Below are positions 23,946 to 32,161 of a DNA stretch of 57,756 nt, piece after piece. The stretch comes from Verrucomicrobium sp. BvORR106. GTDB lineage: Bacteria; Verrucomicrobiota; Verrucomicrobiia; Verrucomicrobiales; Verrucomicrobiaceae. Position 1 is the stretch's first letter. Each line of letters opens with the position of its first letter. The stretch covers positions 1-57,756 of the forward strand of contig NZ_BATR01000180.1 in the NCBI RefSeq assembly GCF_000739655.1. The letters run 5' to 3'. A model generated the notes under the pieces. The model was not told the DNA's origin. It made no database searches and was given only the letters and a program-made list of their open reading frames with translations. The translations under genes and the position numbers were made by a program.

Positions 23946-24082
23946 GGCGTGGCAAAACGTTTTCGAGGCGGCCACTGAAAACAGGGCCACCACCACTGCA
24001 TGTGGAGAAAATTGATCCCGTGACCGAAGCCCCCAAGATTTTTTACCTCCTCAATGCAGAGGATGTGGGACACTGCCCGCCG

Positions 24083-24586
24083 ATGATCATCCGCCCCGCC
24101 ACCTTGCAAGACTTGCCCGAGGTCAAACGCCTCCTCGACGCTGCCTTTGCCCCCAGCCTGTACGAATCCACGCTGGTGGAATTGATCATGACCGGGGCGG
24201 AGATCCATCACGGCTGGGTGGCGCTGCTAGATTCTCAGATCGCGGGTTTCATTCTGTACTCGGTGGCGACGAACGAAACCCACCCCATCGGTTGGCATCT
24301 CGCACCGCTGGCCGTGCTTCCTGAGGCCCAGCGCCAGGGCATCGGCTCAGCCTTGGTCGCCCATAGCTTGCAGTCGCCGCCCTTGAAGGAGGAGCCAGTG
24401 TTCGTCCTTGGCGACCCCGCCTACTACGAGCGTTTTGGCTTTTCACCCTTCAAAACACCGACTTGCCCGTACGATCCCGGGAACGAGCACTTTCGTGCAT
24501 TGCGATGGCAGGAAACCGCAACCCCCTTCACGGTGGGCTACACCTCCGCCTTCCAGCTCACCGCCCAGCAACTGGGACTGGAATGA
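24083..24586 (+). CDS. GNAT-family N-acetyltransferase
   Basis: 167 residues. Fits the GNAT pattern: MIIRPATLQDLPEVKRLLDA, beta strands HHGWVALLDSQIAGFIL, and acetyl-CoA loop VLPEAQRQGIGSALV (84-89 QGIG), then VFVLGDPAYYERFGFSP, typical of the YhbS-like branch. Transfers an acetyl group to an unknown amine. An in-frame GTG at 24002 would add 27 residues; the ATG at 24083 fits the family better. Upstream and divergent is the lipoprotein gene. Confidence 0.87.
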   Translation: MIIRPATLQDLPEVKRLLDAAFAPSLYESTLVELIMTGAEIHHGWVALLDSQIAGFILYSVATNETHPIGWHLAPLAVLPEAQRQGIGSALVAHSLQSPPLKEEPVFVLGDPAYYERFGFSPFKTPTCPYDPGNEHFRALRWQETATPFTVGYTSAFQLTAQQLGLE

Positions 24587-24626
24587 GTCCCAGCATGGGC
24601 GCAGACACGCGCTTTCCTTTGATGTG

Positions 24627-24646
24627 ACAGAAATGTGATTTTCTGT
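24627..24646. promoter_or_regulatory. Possible operator upstream of glycosyltransferase
   Basis: ACAGAAA-TGTGAT-TTTCTGT, a perfect 7-bp inverted repeat ending 42 bp before the GTG start of the next gene. AT-rich context resembles a promoter region. Regulator unknown. Confidence 0.3.
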
Positions 24647-24688
24647 TCGCGCTTGTCTGCATGACGGCTACTAAATCGGCTCCCTCAC

Positions 24689-25786
24689 GTGATTCTTATC
24701 CTTACTGCAGGCTTCGGCGACGGTCATAACACTGCGGCACGCAACGTGGCGGGCGGCTTGCGCCGTCTTGCGCCTCAAGAAGAGGCCCTGGTAGTGGACT
24801 TGTTCGATATCGCGCATCCGGCCCTTTCTCCTGTGATGAAGGAGAACTACCAGATGCTCATCACGCGTGCTCCCTCTGTGTGGGCCTGGATTTACGGCCG
24901 CTCAGCGAAGGTGAGCTTCGACGGCAGCCCGGACATTTTGGCGGGACTGCGCAAGGCTCTGGCAGCACTGCTGAAGAAGCACCGCCCCCGGGTGATCGTC
25001 TGCACCTACCCGATCTATCCCAAGCTTCTCAAGCAGATCCAGGCCACCGGCGCGACCACCCCGCCGGTTTACACGGTCATCACGGATTCCATCAGCATCC
25101 ACCCCATCTGGTTCATCGCCCCCAGCGACGCCTATTTTGTGGCGGATGAGGACTCGCGTAAGAGCGCGCTCCGCCTCTGCCGCGTCGCCGACGAGATCCA
25201 TGTGGCCGGCTTCCCCGTGAGTCTGGACTTTCGGGAACAGCCCACCTCTGAGGAATCGGCTTCCCCTCACGGGAAGATCCTCTATCTGCCCTCCACCAGC
25301 GTGAAGCACGTGGAGCGGACCTTGGCCTCCTTGCACCCCCTCCTTCAGGCTGGCACCCGGCTTACCCTGCCCGTGGGCAAGCACGCCTCCCGGCTCTATC
25401 ACGTAGTCACCCGTTTTGTGGACTCCGTCCCGGATGGGTCCGTGGAAGTCATCGGCTGGACCAACCGCATCCCGCGCCTCCTGCAGACGCATGACTTCGT
25501 CATCTGCAAGGCAGGTGGAGCCATCCTGCACGAATCCCTTGCCGCCACCTGCCCCGCCATCATCGACTACGTGGTCCCGGGCCAGGAAGAGGGCAATGCG
25601 GAGCTGCTGACCAAGCATGAGTGTGGCGTCACTACCTCCTCCCCGGAACAGACCGGCCAGGAAGCGGCCCGATTCCTCGCCAACAACCGATCGGAGGCCC
25701 GCCGCATGAAGGCCAATATGCGAGCCCTCAGCGAGCCGGATGCCGCCTTGAAAATCGCCTCCTGGGTGATCGCCCACGCTCCCTGA
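24689..25786 (+). CDS. MGDG-synthase-like (GT28) glycosyltransferase
   Basis: 365 residues from a GTG start, directly giving MILILTAGFGDGHNTAARNV, the N-terminal strand-loop of monogalactosyldiacylglycerol-synthase/UgtP enzymes. The rest fits: YQMLITRAPSVWAWIYGRSA, CTYPIYPKLLKQIQ and, in the donor-binding C-terminal half, VIGWTNRIPRLLQTHDFVICKAGG, then DYVVPGQEEGNAELLTKHECG. GT-B fold, membrane-associated; transfers a sugar from a nucleotide donor to diacylglycerol or a similar lipid. Followed by a HAD gene 9 bp away, probably one operon. Confidence 0.88.
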   Translation: MILILTAGFGDGHNTAARNVAGGLRRLAPQEEALVVDLFDIAHPALSPVMKENYQMLITRAPSVWAWIYGRSAKVSFDGSPDILAGLRKALAALLKKHRPRVIVCTYPIYPKLLKQIQATGATTPPVYTVITDSISIHPIWFIAPSDAYFVADEDSRKSALRLCRVADEIHVAGFPVSLDFREQPTSEESASPHGKILYLPSTSVKHVERTLASLHPLLQAGTRLTLPVGKHASRLYHVVTRFVDSVPDGSVEVIGWTNRIPRLLQTHDFVICKAGGAILHESLAATCPAIIDYVVPGQEEGNAELLTKHECGVTTSSPEQTGQEAARFLANNRSEARRMKANMRALSEPDAALKIASWVIAHAP

Positions 25787-25795
25787 CCCAGCCCC

Positions 25796-26404
25796 ATGCC
25801 TGCTCCCGCGCTGCTTTTCGACATCGGCAATGTGCTGGTCCATTTTGATTTCACCCCGGCCGCCCGCCGGTTTGCGACCCTGAGTGATGCCACCGAAGCC
25901 GAGGTGCTGGCACGGCTCCGCCCGTTCAAGGACGATCTGGAGTCCGGCCGCATCAGCGATGACGACTTCATCCGCGAGAGCACCCGGCTCATCGGGTTTC
26001 ACGGCACCCGGGACGATTTTGTGACCGCCTGGGGAGACATCTTCACGGAGAACGCCCCCATGATTGCCCTCGTGGAAGAGCTGGCTGGGAAAGTGCCTCT
26101 GTACCTGCTCTCCAACACCAGCGGCCTGCACAAGGAGTGGCTCTTTGCCAAATTCCCGGTCTTCCAGCGCTTTTCCGGCGGCATTTACTCCCACGAGGCA
26201 CAGTGCATGAAGCCGCACGACGCGATTTTTCAGCAGGCCGTGACCGCGTATGGGCTCGATCCAGCGCACACGTTCTATATCGATGATCTGGAGGACAATA
26301 TCGCGACCGGACAGCGTCTCGGATTCGTCAGCCACCACTACCACCACGAGCGCCATGCCGCTCTGGAGGCGGAACTGCGGGCCTGGCTGGGTGCGGCAGA
26401 GTGA
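25796..26404 (+). CDS. HAD-IA phosphatase, YihX-like
   Basis: 202 residues. Motif I FDIGNVLVHFDF is the YihX/HAD-IA form (Asp9 nucleophile). Motif II lies in LYLLSNTSGLHKEW, motif III Lys in SHEAQCMKPHDAIF, motif IV in TFYIDDLEDNIATGQRLG. Likely a sugar-phosphate or small phosphomonoester phosphatase. It starts 9 bp after the GT28 gene, so it probably shares its operon. Confidence 0.88.
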   Translation: MPAPALLFDIGNVLVHFDFTPAARRFATLSDATEAEVLARLRPFKDDLESGRISDDDFIRESTRLIGFHGTRDDFVTAWGDIFTENAPMIALVEELAGKVPLYLLSNTSGLHKEWLFAKFPVFQRFSGGIYSHEAQCMKPHDAIFQQAVTAYGLDPAHTFYIDDLEDNIATGQRLGFVSHHYHHERHAALEAELRAWLGAAE

Positions 26405-26472
26405 CGCGCCTGTCACGCAAATAAGGCCTTTTTCGTTTCCCCGCTTGCTGGGGTGGTGTAGGCTCTTCGCCT

Positions 26473-27165
26473 ATGGAGTTACTCAAGCAGTTCTTGCACT
26501 TCGTCATGCATCTGGATGAAAGCCTCCCGGGTTTCATCAGCCAGCACGGCATTTGGATCTACGGCCTTCTGTTCCTCATCATCTTCTGCGAAACCGGTCT
26601 GGTCGTGACCCCTTTCCTGCCGGGTGACTCCCTCCTCTTTGCAGTAGGTGCGGTAGCGGCCAACGACGCCTTCACGAACAGCCTCCGGCTTGAGTACGTG
26701 ATCCCGCTCATGATTGTAGCTGGTGTCCTTGGAGACGCCGTGAACTATGCCATCGGCCGCAGGCTTGGGCCCGCGGTGTTCAATCGCGAAAACGGTGTTT
26801 TGCTCCGCAAGGACTACCTCGTCAAGGCCCAGCAATTTTATGACAAGCACGGCGGCAAGGCCATCATCCTGGCCCGCTTTGTCCCCATTGTCCGCACCTT
26901 CGCCCCCTTCGTCGCTGGCATCGGCCGCATGAAGTACAGCTCCTTTGCCTACTACAACATCCTCGGCGCCGTCGTTTGGGTGGTGAGCCTCACCCTCGCA
27001 GGCTACTTCCTGGGCACCATCCCGATCATCAAGAAGAACTTCGAGGCCACGGTCATCCTGATCATCTTCGTATCGCTGCTGCCCATCGTCTTCGAGTGGT
27101 GGAAGGCCCGCAAAGAGGCTGCCGCCACCGCGGCAGCAGCCAGTGATGCCGAGCCGGCCGCCTGA
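26473..27165 (+). CDS. DedA-family membrane protein
   Basis: 230 residues. Contains the family's conserved features: FCETGLVVTPFLPGDSLLF (Glu40, PGDS 50-53), GDAVNYAIGRRLG, and ARFVPIVRTFAPFVAGIGRM with the two essential arginines (135, 141). About five hydrophobic segments. DedA proteins act in membrane-lipid (undecaprenyl phosphate or phospholipid) translocation and help to maintain membrane potential. C-terminal Ala/Glu-rich tail. A strong terminator lies directly after. Confidence 0.93.
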   Translation: MELLKQFLHFVMHLDESLPGFISQHGIWIYGLLFLIIFCETGLVVTPFLPGDSLLFAVGAVAANDAFTNSLRLEYVIPLMIVAGVLGDAVNYAIGRRLGPAVFNRENGVLLRKDYLVKAQQFYDKHGGKAIILARFVPIVRTFAPFVAGIGRMKYSSFAYYNILGAVVWVVSLTLAGYFLGTIPIIKKNFEATVILIIFVSLLPIVFEWWKARKEAAATAAAASDAEPAA

Positions 27166-27190
27166 TCTGCCGGTTTCTGATTCCCTTAAC

Positions 27191-27224
27191 AGCCCGGAAC
27201 TCCCCATGGGGTTCCGGGCTTTTT
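27191..27224 (+). terminator. Intrinsic terminator after dedA-family gene
   Basis: AGCCCGGAAC pairs with GTTCCGGGCT (10 bp) around TCCCCATGGG, then TTTTTG. It separates this operon from the convergent hydrolase gene. Confidence 0.9.
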
Positions 27225-27243
27225 GTAGCTCCTCTACCAAGGG

Positions 27244-28386
27244 TTACCTTACCGGACGCTCCTTGAGCGCCCACTCCATGAACCGGTAGGCCAGAGCATT
27301 GGACTCCTCAGTGGGCTCATGCAACGGCCGGTTGTGCATGCCCGCCAGCGCCGGGACTTTCTGCACAGTGTAGGCTTCGCGAACCCGATTCAGGTCCGCC
27401 CACCGGGAGGGAAAGTCTTCTGACCCGCCGGAGACCAGGAACGGCCGGGGGGCCATCAGCATCTGGAACTCACTGAGACTGCGCCCCTGCTCCATGATCT
27501 GCTTGTAGGGGCCAGTTCGTGGACTTTCCGACGTGATCAGCCCTGATTTGCGCGTGTAGCCAGGCTCATAGCCCAAGTACCACGGCTCCCAGTAGTTGAT
27601 GCTGATGCGGGCCTCATCAAACACGATGCCGGGATCCGACCACACAGCACAGGCAAACTTCTCCCAGAGGCAGGAGCCGAACATGGCCCACTTGCCACCG
27701 TAGGAATGCCCCATCACCCCGATGCGATTGCGATCCACCTCCGAACGGTCTGCCAGGGCCTGCCAGGCATTGGCAGACAGGTAGCCCAGATAGGAAAGCG
27801 GCTGACATTTCGCAGCGTCGGACAGCACCGGCTTGCGGGCGTCGCCCCCGGGCGCCCCCATGCTCAGGCTCACAAAACCCCGCTTGGTGAGCTGATACGC
27901 AAAGTCCCGCAGCGGCTTCTTGCCCAGGCCGATGCTGGTCTCCGGATCATAGAACGGCACATACACAGCGGGGAATGGTCCCTTCCCATCGGGGATGAGG
28001 AGATAACCCTCCCCCGTCTGGCCTGGGGCAATCTCCAGTCGGATTCGGTGCTGGGTGAAGTCCTCTCGCCGGCTGGTCTCCAGGATCTCCAGCTTGGGAT
28101 GCTCCAGCACCGGCGGCCACTCGCCCATGAAGCCCTGCCAGGTCTTCAGAATTTCACTGCGCCGGGCGGCCCACTCCTCTTTCGTCTGGGGTGTCTTGCC
28201 CGAGGCCAGGTCCACCAAGCGAGGACCGGCAGTCACTTTGCCCACGTACTCAGCCGGTGGAGTGAAGTACGGGGCGAGCTCTTTGGGAAGGTCGTCTGCC
28301 GCTTTTGCTGAAGTCCGGCCCAGCAGTACACCGACCGCCGCGACCATCACACCTGTCTTGATTGCTAGATGGGGAACTCGTTTCAC
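27244..28386 (-). CDS. Secreted alpha/beta hydrolase (acetyl-xylan-esterase-like)
   Basis: 380 residues from a GTG start (an ATG at 28347 is also possible), with an export signal (PHLAIKTGVMVAAVGVLLG). A central region has ADRSEVDRNRIGVMGHSYGG (nucleophile Ser in GHSYGG), SDPGIVFDEARISINYW, acid in LVSGGSEDFPSRWADL and His in ALAGMHNRPLHEPTEES. Pattern like the secreted dienelactone-hydrolase/acetyl-xylan-esterase group of Verrucomicrobiota and Planctomycetes. Transcribed divergently from the FG-GAP protein gene. Confidence 0.82.
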   Translation of the reverse strand: MKRVPHLAIKTGVMVAAVGVLLGRTSAKAADDLPKELAPYFTPPAEYVGKVTAGPRLVDLASGKTPQTKEEWAARRSEILKTWQGFMGEWPPVLEHPKLEILETSRREDFTQHRIRLEIAPGQTGEGYLLIPDGKGPFPAVYVPFYDPETSIGLGKKPLRDFAYQLTKRGFVSLSMGAPGGDARKPVLSDAAKCQPLSYLGYLSANAWQALADRSEVDRNRIGVMGHSYGGKWAMFGSCLWEKFACAVWSDPGIVFDEARISINYWEPWYLGYEPGYTRKSGLITSESPRTGPYKQIMEQGRSLSEFQMLMAPRPFLVSGGSEDFPSRWADLNRVREAYTVQKVPALAGMHNRPLHEPTEESNALAYRFMEWALKERPVR

Positions 28387-28476
28387 CAGTCAATTACGCA
28401 ATACCCGACAGGTTTTTGCAGCACGACCCGTTACGTCAGCTTCCACGCTCTCAGGCAAACCTTGCCCGCATTCCTC

Positions 28477-29655
28477 ATGAAAGCACTGTCCACGCTCGCC
28501 CTCCTCCTCGGCACCTCCTGTCTTTCCACGTTTGCACAGGACAAGACCCCGGTCTTCAAAGCCCAGGAGATCGACAACCAGATCCAGATTGGCTACGGGC
28601 TCGCCATTGCGGATGTGCAGGGGGATGGCAAGCCCGACATCCTGCTGGCAGACAAAACTGCCTTCGTCTGGTACGAAAATCCCACCTGGAAAAAGCATGT
28701 CATTGCCGAGAACCTGACGGCCAAGGACAACGTCTGCATTGCTGCCCGGGACATCGATGGCGACGGGAAGTGCGAGATCGCCGTGGGCGCAGAGTGGAAC
28801 CCCTCCGACACGGTGAACAGCGGGGCGGTGTTTTACCTCATTCCTCCGGCTGATCGCACCCAGAAGTGGGAGCCGGTGAAATTGACTCATGAACCCACCA
28901 CCCACCGTATGAAGTGGGTGAAACGCAGCCCTGATCGTTACGACCTCGTGGTCGTGCCACTTCACGGACGCGGCAACAAGAACGGCGAAGGCGAGGGCGT
29001 GAAGGTCCTAGCTTACCAAAAGCCCGCCGATCCCAAGGCAGAGTGGAAGACTGAGCTTGTGTCCGGAGACATGCACATGACCCACAACTTCGATGTGGTG
29101 CAACAGGATGGGGAGAACTTCGAGCGACTCCGTTTGGGCGGCAAAGAAGGCATCGAATGGCTCACCCCCACCACCAGTGGCTGGAAGAAGGAGCATCGCG
29201 TGAAGCATGAAGCAGGAGGTCCGCTCAAAGGATCCGGCGAAGTCCGGGAAGGCAAGCTGGGCACAGCCACATTCGTCGCCGCCATTGAGCCCATGCATGG
29301 CAACGACCTGGCCGTGTACAACGTCCCCGCCGGAGATGGCACCCCTAACCGCATCGCCTTGAGCACCACCCTCGACGACGGCCACGCCCTGGCCAGTGCC
29401 GACCTTCTCGGTCTGGGCCGCAATCAGATCGTCGCTGGCTGGCGCGCCAATGCCAACAAACTGGCCCGGGTGGGCGTCAAGATGTGGGTGCCGGATGCAA
29501 CAGGCTCAGCATGGAAGGACTACAGCATCGATGACAACCAGATGGCCTGCGAAGACCTCGCCGTGGCCGATCTCAATGGCGACAATAAGCCCGACATCAT
29601 CGCCGCCGGCCGCCGGACCAAGAACGTCAAGATCTATTGGAACGAGACGCCTTAA
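28477..29655 (+). CDS. Secreted FG-GAP/VCBS-repeat protein
   Basis: 392 residues with a signal peptide (MKALSTLALLLGTSCLSTFAQ). Propeller motifs with calcium-binding DxDGDGK-type loops: IADVQGDGKPDILLADKTAF, ARDIDGDGKCEIAVGAEW, ADLLGLGRNQIVAGWRAN and AVADLNGDNKPDIIAAGRRT. Beta-propeller, secreted or surface-located, possibly a recognition or lectin-like domain. Family widespread in Verrucomicrobiota; role unknown. Start at 28477 before the signal peptide. The 442 bp after it hold only repeats. Confidence 0.87.
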   Translation: MKALSTLALLLGTSCLSTFAQDKTPVFKAQEIDNQIQIGYGLAIADVQGDGKPDILLADKTAFVWYENPTWKKHVIAENLTAKDNVCIAARDIDGDGKCEIAVGAEWNPSDTVNSGAVFYLIPPADRTQKWEPVKLTHEPTTHRMKWVKRSPDRYDLVVVPLHGRGNKNGEGEGVKVLAYQKPADPKAEWKTELVSGDMHMTHNFDVVQQDGENFERLRLGGKEGIEWLTPTTSGWKKEHRVKHEAGGPLKGSGEVREGKLGTATFVAAIEPMHGNDLAVYNVPAGDGTPNRIALSTTLDDGHALASADLLGLGRNQIVAGWRANANKLARVGVKMWVPDATGSAWKDYSIDDNQMACEDLAVADLNGDNKPDIIAAGRRTKNVKIYWNETP

Positions 29656-29816
29656 CGGAGCTCCGTCAATAAAGGAGGCAGGGGGGGCCAGCCCCGCTCA
29701 GTCGTACCGTGTAAGAGAGGTTATAGATGACAACGAGGTGCAACGTAAATTCCACGCCCTTCTTCGCTCCCCACCCGGTTGGGACAGCCGGACTACAACC
29801 TCCGTTCCGTACCGGG

Positions 29817-29888
29817 GTTGGAGTACCGACTTTAGTCGGCTCAGGCTGTGGTTGGAGAACTTCCGCCGACTAAAGTCGGTACTCCAAC
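29817..29888. repeat. 24-bp perfect inverted repeat (GACTTTAGTC type)
   Basis: The left arm (29817-29840) starts GTTGGAGTACCGAC and the right arm (29865-29888) is its exact reverse complement, around a 24-nt loop. Each arm itself contains CCGAC-TTTA-GTCGG (or its complement), so it can fold on its own. Located in the non-coding gap 29656-30097, in which I see no gene. Confidence 0.85.
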
Positions 29889-30097
29889 ACTGAGGTCCAT
29901 CACGGCAAAGGACGCTATGCCACTGCGCCCCGCTCAATCGCCCGTCCCCTGACACCGCAGACGGCAACCCTCCAGCCAACTTAGCTCCTCAACCCCTCCA
30001 CTCCATCCACACAAAGGAGTACTCGATCCTGCCTGCTGGCACCTGAACCGAAACAAATCACAGCCAAAACGGATTCTGATTTGCTATACCTCTGTGC

Positions 30098-30481
30098 ATG
30101 CAGCGTTCACGCAGTCCCCTGTCCTCTTTTCACCGTGGCTTCAGCCTCGTGGAGGCTCTTGTCACGGTCGCAGTGATCGGGGTGATCGTGTCCATTGCCC
30201 TGGTCGGCCTGGACGACTACCGGGAGGCCACTCAGGATGCCCAACGCCGCCGCAATGCCCAGAACATCGTCGGGGTCTTTGAGGCGGGACGCGCTGCTGG
30301 AGTCCAATGGGAGGTCTCCAGCCTGGACGCCGCCCTGAAAGACGTGACCCGCGGCAAGGCCGTGGAGACAGGCGTCCTCCGCGGCAACTACTTTGCCTTT
30401 CCCGAACCTGACGCTGAGGCGGTCACGAATGCGAAAAAGTACATCCGCCTGGAGGACGGCAGGTTGACCTACCATCCCTGA
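30098..30481 (+). CDS. Type IV pilin/pseudopilin-like protein
   Basis: 127 residues. An N-terminal prepilin peptide: basic leader, then G/FSLVEALVTVAVIGVIV, the classical cleavage site and hydrophobic helix with Glu at +5. The remaining ~90 residues are soluble and include an RRRNAQNIVGVFEAGRAAG helix. Pseudopilins are processed by PilD peptidase and assemble into type II secretion or pilus-like filaments. No other pilus gene is nearby, so it must work with machinery elsewhere. Confidence 0.85.
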   Translation: MQRSRSPLSSFHRGFSLVEALVTVAVIGVIVSIALVGLDDYREATQDAQRRRNAQNIVGVFEAGRAAGVQWEVSSLDAALKDVTRGKAVETGVLRGNYFAFPEPDAEAVTNAKKYIRLEDGRLTYHP

Positions 30482-30490
30482 ACCAGGCTT

Positions 30491-31729
30491 CTAAAACACC
30501 CGCGCCCAGAGCGCCTTCAGATAGCGGCTCTCGGGGCAGTTCGACATGACCGGATGGTCTGAACCCGCCCCGGTGCGGTCCAGGATTTGCAGCTTGCGCC
30601 CGTTGCGGTGGGCAATGCCGATCACGAGTTCCTCGAACTGCTCCACCGGCATGAGACCGGAGCAGGAGCAGGTAACAAAGAGCCCGCCCTTGGCCACCAG
30701 GGAGATGGCCAGCTTGTTGAGGTCATGGTACTTGGCCTTACCTTCCTCGAACCCTTCGCGGGAATGAACCAGCTTGGGCGGATCCAGCACCACCGCGTCC
30801 CAGGTCGCTCCGTTGCGCTGCATCTGGCGCATGTAGGTAAAGGCATCCGCATGCACGAAGTCGATGCGCTGCTGGTTCAGGTTGGCGTTCTTCTTGGCCT
30901 GCTCTACCGCTTTCTCGTCCAAGTCCACGCCGATGACTTCAGCCGCACCGCCGAGCTTGGCCGCCACGGAGAAACCGCCGGAGTAGCAACAGACGTCCAG
31001 CACGCGGCAGTCCTTCACCCAGCGGCCCAGTTGGGCCCGGTTGTCCCGCTGGTCACAGAAGAAACCTGTCTTGTGGCCTTCGGCAAAGTTCACATGGAAC
31101 CGCATGCCGTTTTCAGTGATTTTCGTGCCTGCCTCCGGGGCACTGAGCTGATTCACCTGCTCCAGAACTTGATGGGGCACCAACCCTTCGGCACGGATCG
31201 GGGCGTCGTCGAAATGCACCACCGCCTGAGTCGTGCCCAGCAGCTCATGCAGAAGGGGAATCCACTCCCCTGCCCTCTGGAGGGCTGAGGCATTGCTCAA
31301 CTCCACCGCCAGCACCTCGCCAAACTTGTCCACCATCAGACCGGGAATGCCGTCGGCATCCGCATGCACCACGCGGAAGGCATCGCTCTGCTGGGGCAGG
31401 GCCAGAGTCTTCAGCCGCAGATCCACCGCCTGGCGCAGCGCCTTGGTAAAATGATCGGGATCAAGGGGTTCCGCACCATGCTGGAACACGCGCAACGGCA
31501 CGCGGGCCCCCGGACTGAAAAATCCGTGCCCGAAAGGCTTCCCCTCCTTGTCGTACACCGTGACCGCGTCACCACGCTTCGCATCAGGCGAAGCGGCCAT
31601 GATCATGTTGGGGAAGAAATTCGGGTGGAAATTGTAGTACTTGATCTGCACCCAGGGCGTGGACCAGCCCTCGCTTCCGGTGGGAACTTGGCGGGGACGG
31701 ACGGGGCGGCGGTGGCTGGGAGCGGGCAT
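30491..31729 (-). CDS. rlmI: 23S rRNA (cytosine-C5) methyltransferase, RlmI-like
   Basis: 412 residues. PUA-like N-terminal part, then a central EEHK-like domain with MVDKFGEVLAVEL, and a Rossmann methyltransferase domain: KTGFFCDQRDNRAQLG, motif I VLDVCCYSGGFSV, VIGVDLDEKAVEQAKKNA, catalytic-region VLDPPKLVHSREGF and CSCSGLM. This matches RlmI (m5C1962 of 23S rRNA) or its RlmK-free relatives. The N-terminal ~25 residues are basic and Pro-rich and may not be translated. Convergent with the pseudopilin gene, 9 bp apart. Confidence 0.88.
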   Translation of the reverse strand: MPAPSHRRPVRPRQVPTGSEGWSTPWVQIKYYNFHPNFFPNMIMAASPDAKRGDAVTVYDKEGKPFGHGFFSPGARVPLRVFQHGAEPLDPDHFTKALRQAVDLRLKTLALPQQSDAFRVVHADADGIPGLMVDKFGEVLAVELSNASALQRAGEWIPLLHELLGTTQAVVHFDDAPIRAEGLVPHQVLEQVNQLSAPEAGTKITENGMRFHVNFAEGHKTGFFCDQRDNRAQLGRWVKDCRVLDVCCYSGGFSVAAKLGGAAEVIGVDLDEKAVEQAKKNANLNQQRIDFVHADAFTYMRQMQRNGATWDAVVLDPPKLVHSREGFEEGKAKYHDLNKLAISLVAKGGLFVTCSCSGLMPVEQFEELVIGIAHRNGRKLQILDRTGAGSDHPVMSNCPESRYLKALWARVF

Positions 31730-31893
31730 GGATTTGGAACTGAGGTTGATACCCCGATCCTGGTCACTCGCAACCCTGAAAGAGGAGCATGGACTTAAGG
31801 TACCCCCCTATTTTGGATGGGACCCAATTTTACATACAAGGACCGGGACCGTGGCTAAAAGGGGAGCCCACTACCCCTCCCCTTCCCCTGGAC

Positions 31894-32136
31894 ATGACGA
31901 CCAACAACATCACGCCCCTGACCCAGATCCTCCCGGCCGCAGAGAAGTCTTTTGCCTCCTTGCTCAGCGCCTCCGGCATCAGCTCGCCCACCGATCTGGC
32001 AAAGAACCAGCCAGAGAAGCTGCTGCGCTGGATGGAGGAAGTGAACTCCGAACAACGTCTGGTGCGGAAGCTCCCGACGCTGGACACGGTCCGGGAATGG
32101 ATTCGCCAGGCGCAGTCCTGGGGCACTGCCGCCTGA
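31894..32136 (+). CDS. DUF4332-like small helix-hairpin-helix protein
   Basis: 80 residues. Reads LLSASGISSPTDLAKNQPEK, then LLRWMEEVNSEQRLVRKLPT and VREWIRQAQSW; the order of helices matches DUF4332, a helix-hairpin-helix-like domain that suggests nucleic-acid or protein binding. Start at 31894, just before MTTNNITPL; the frame opens earlier but with repeat-like composition. The 164 bp upstream to 31730 shows nothing recognisable. Confidence 0.6.
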   Translation: MTTNNITPLTQILPAAEKSFASLLSASGISSPTDLAKNQPEKLLRWMEEVNSEQRLVRKLPTLDTVREWIRQAQSWGTAA

Positions 32137-32161
32137 CGAAAAGGGTCAACCAGCAAGGCCG

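Noticed and set aside
24902-26416. A 504-codon antisense frame over the GT28 and HAD genes.
   Set aside because: The sense frames carry diagnostic motifs; the antisense reading is a codon-bias shadow.
29656-30097. CRISPR-like repeats.
   Set aside because: The repeated arms are inverted, not regularly spaced direct repeats, and there are no spacers or cas genes.
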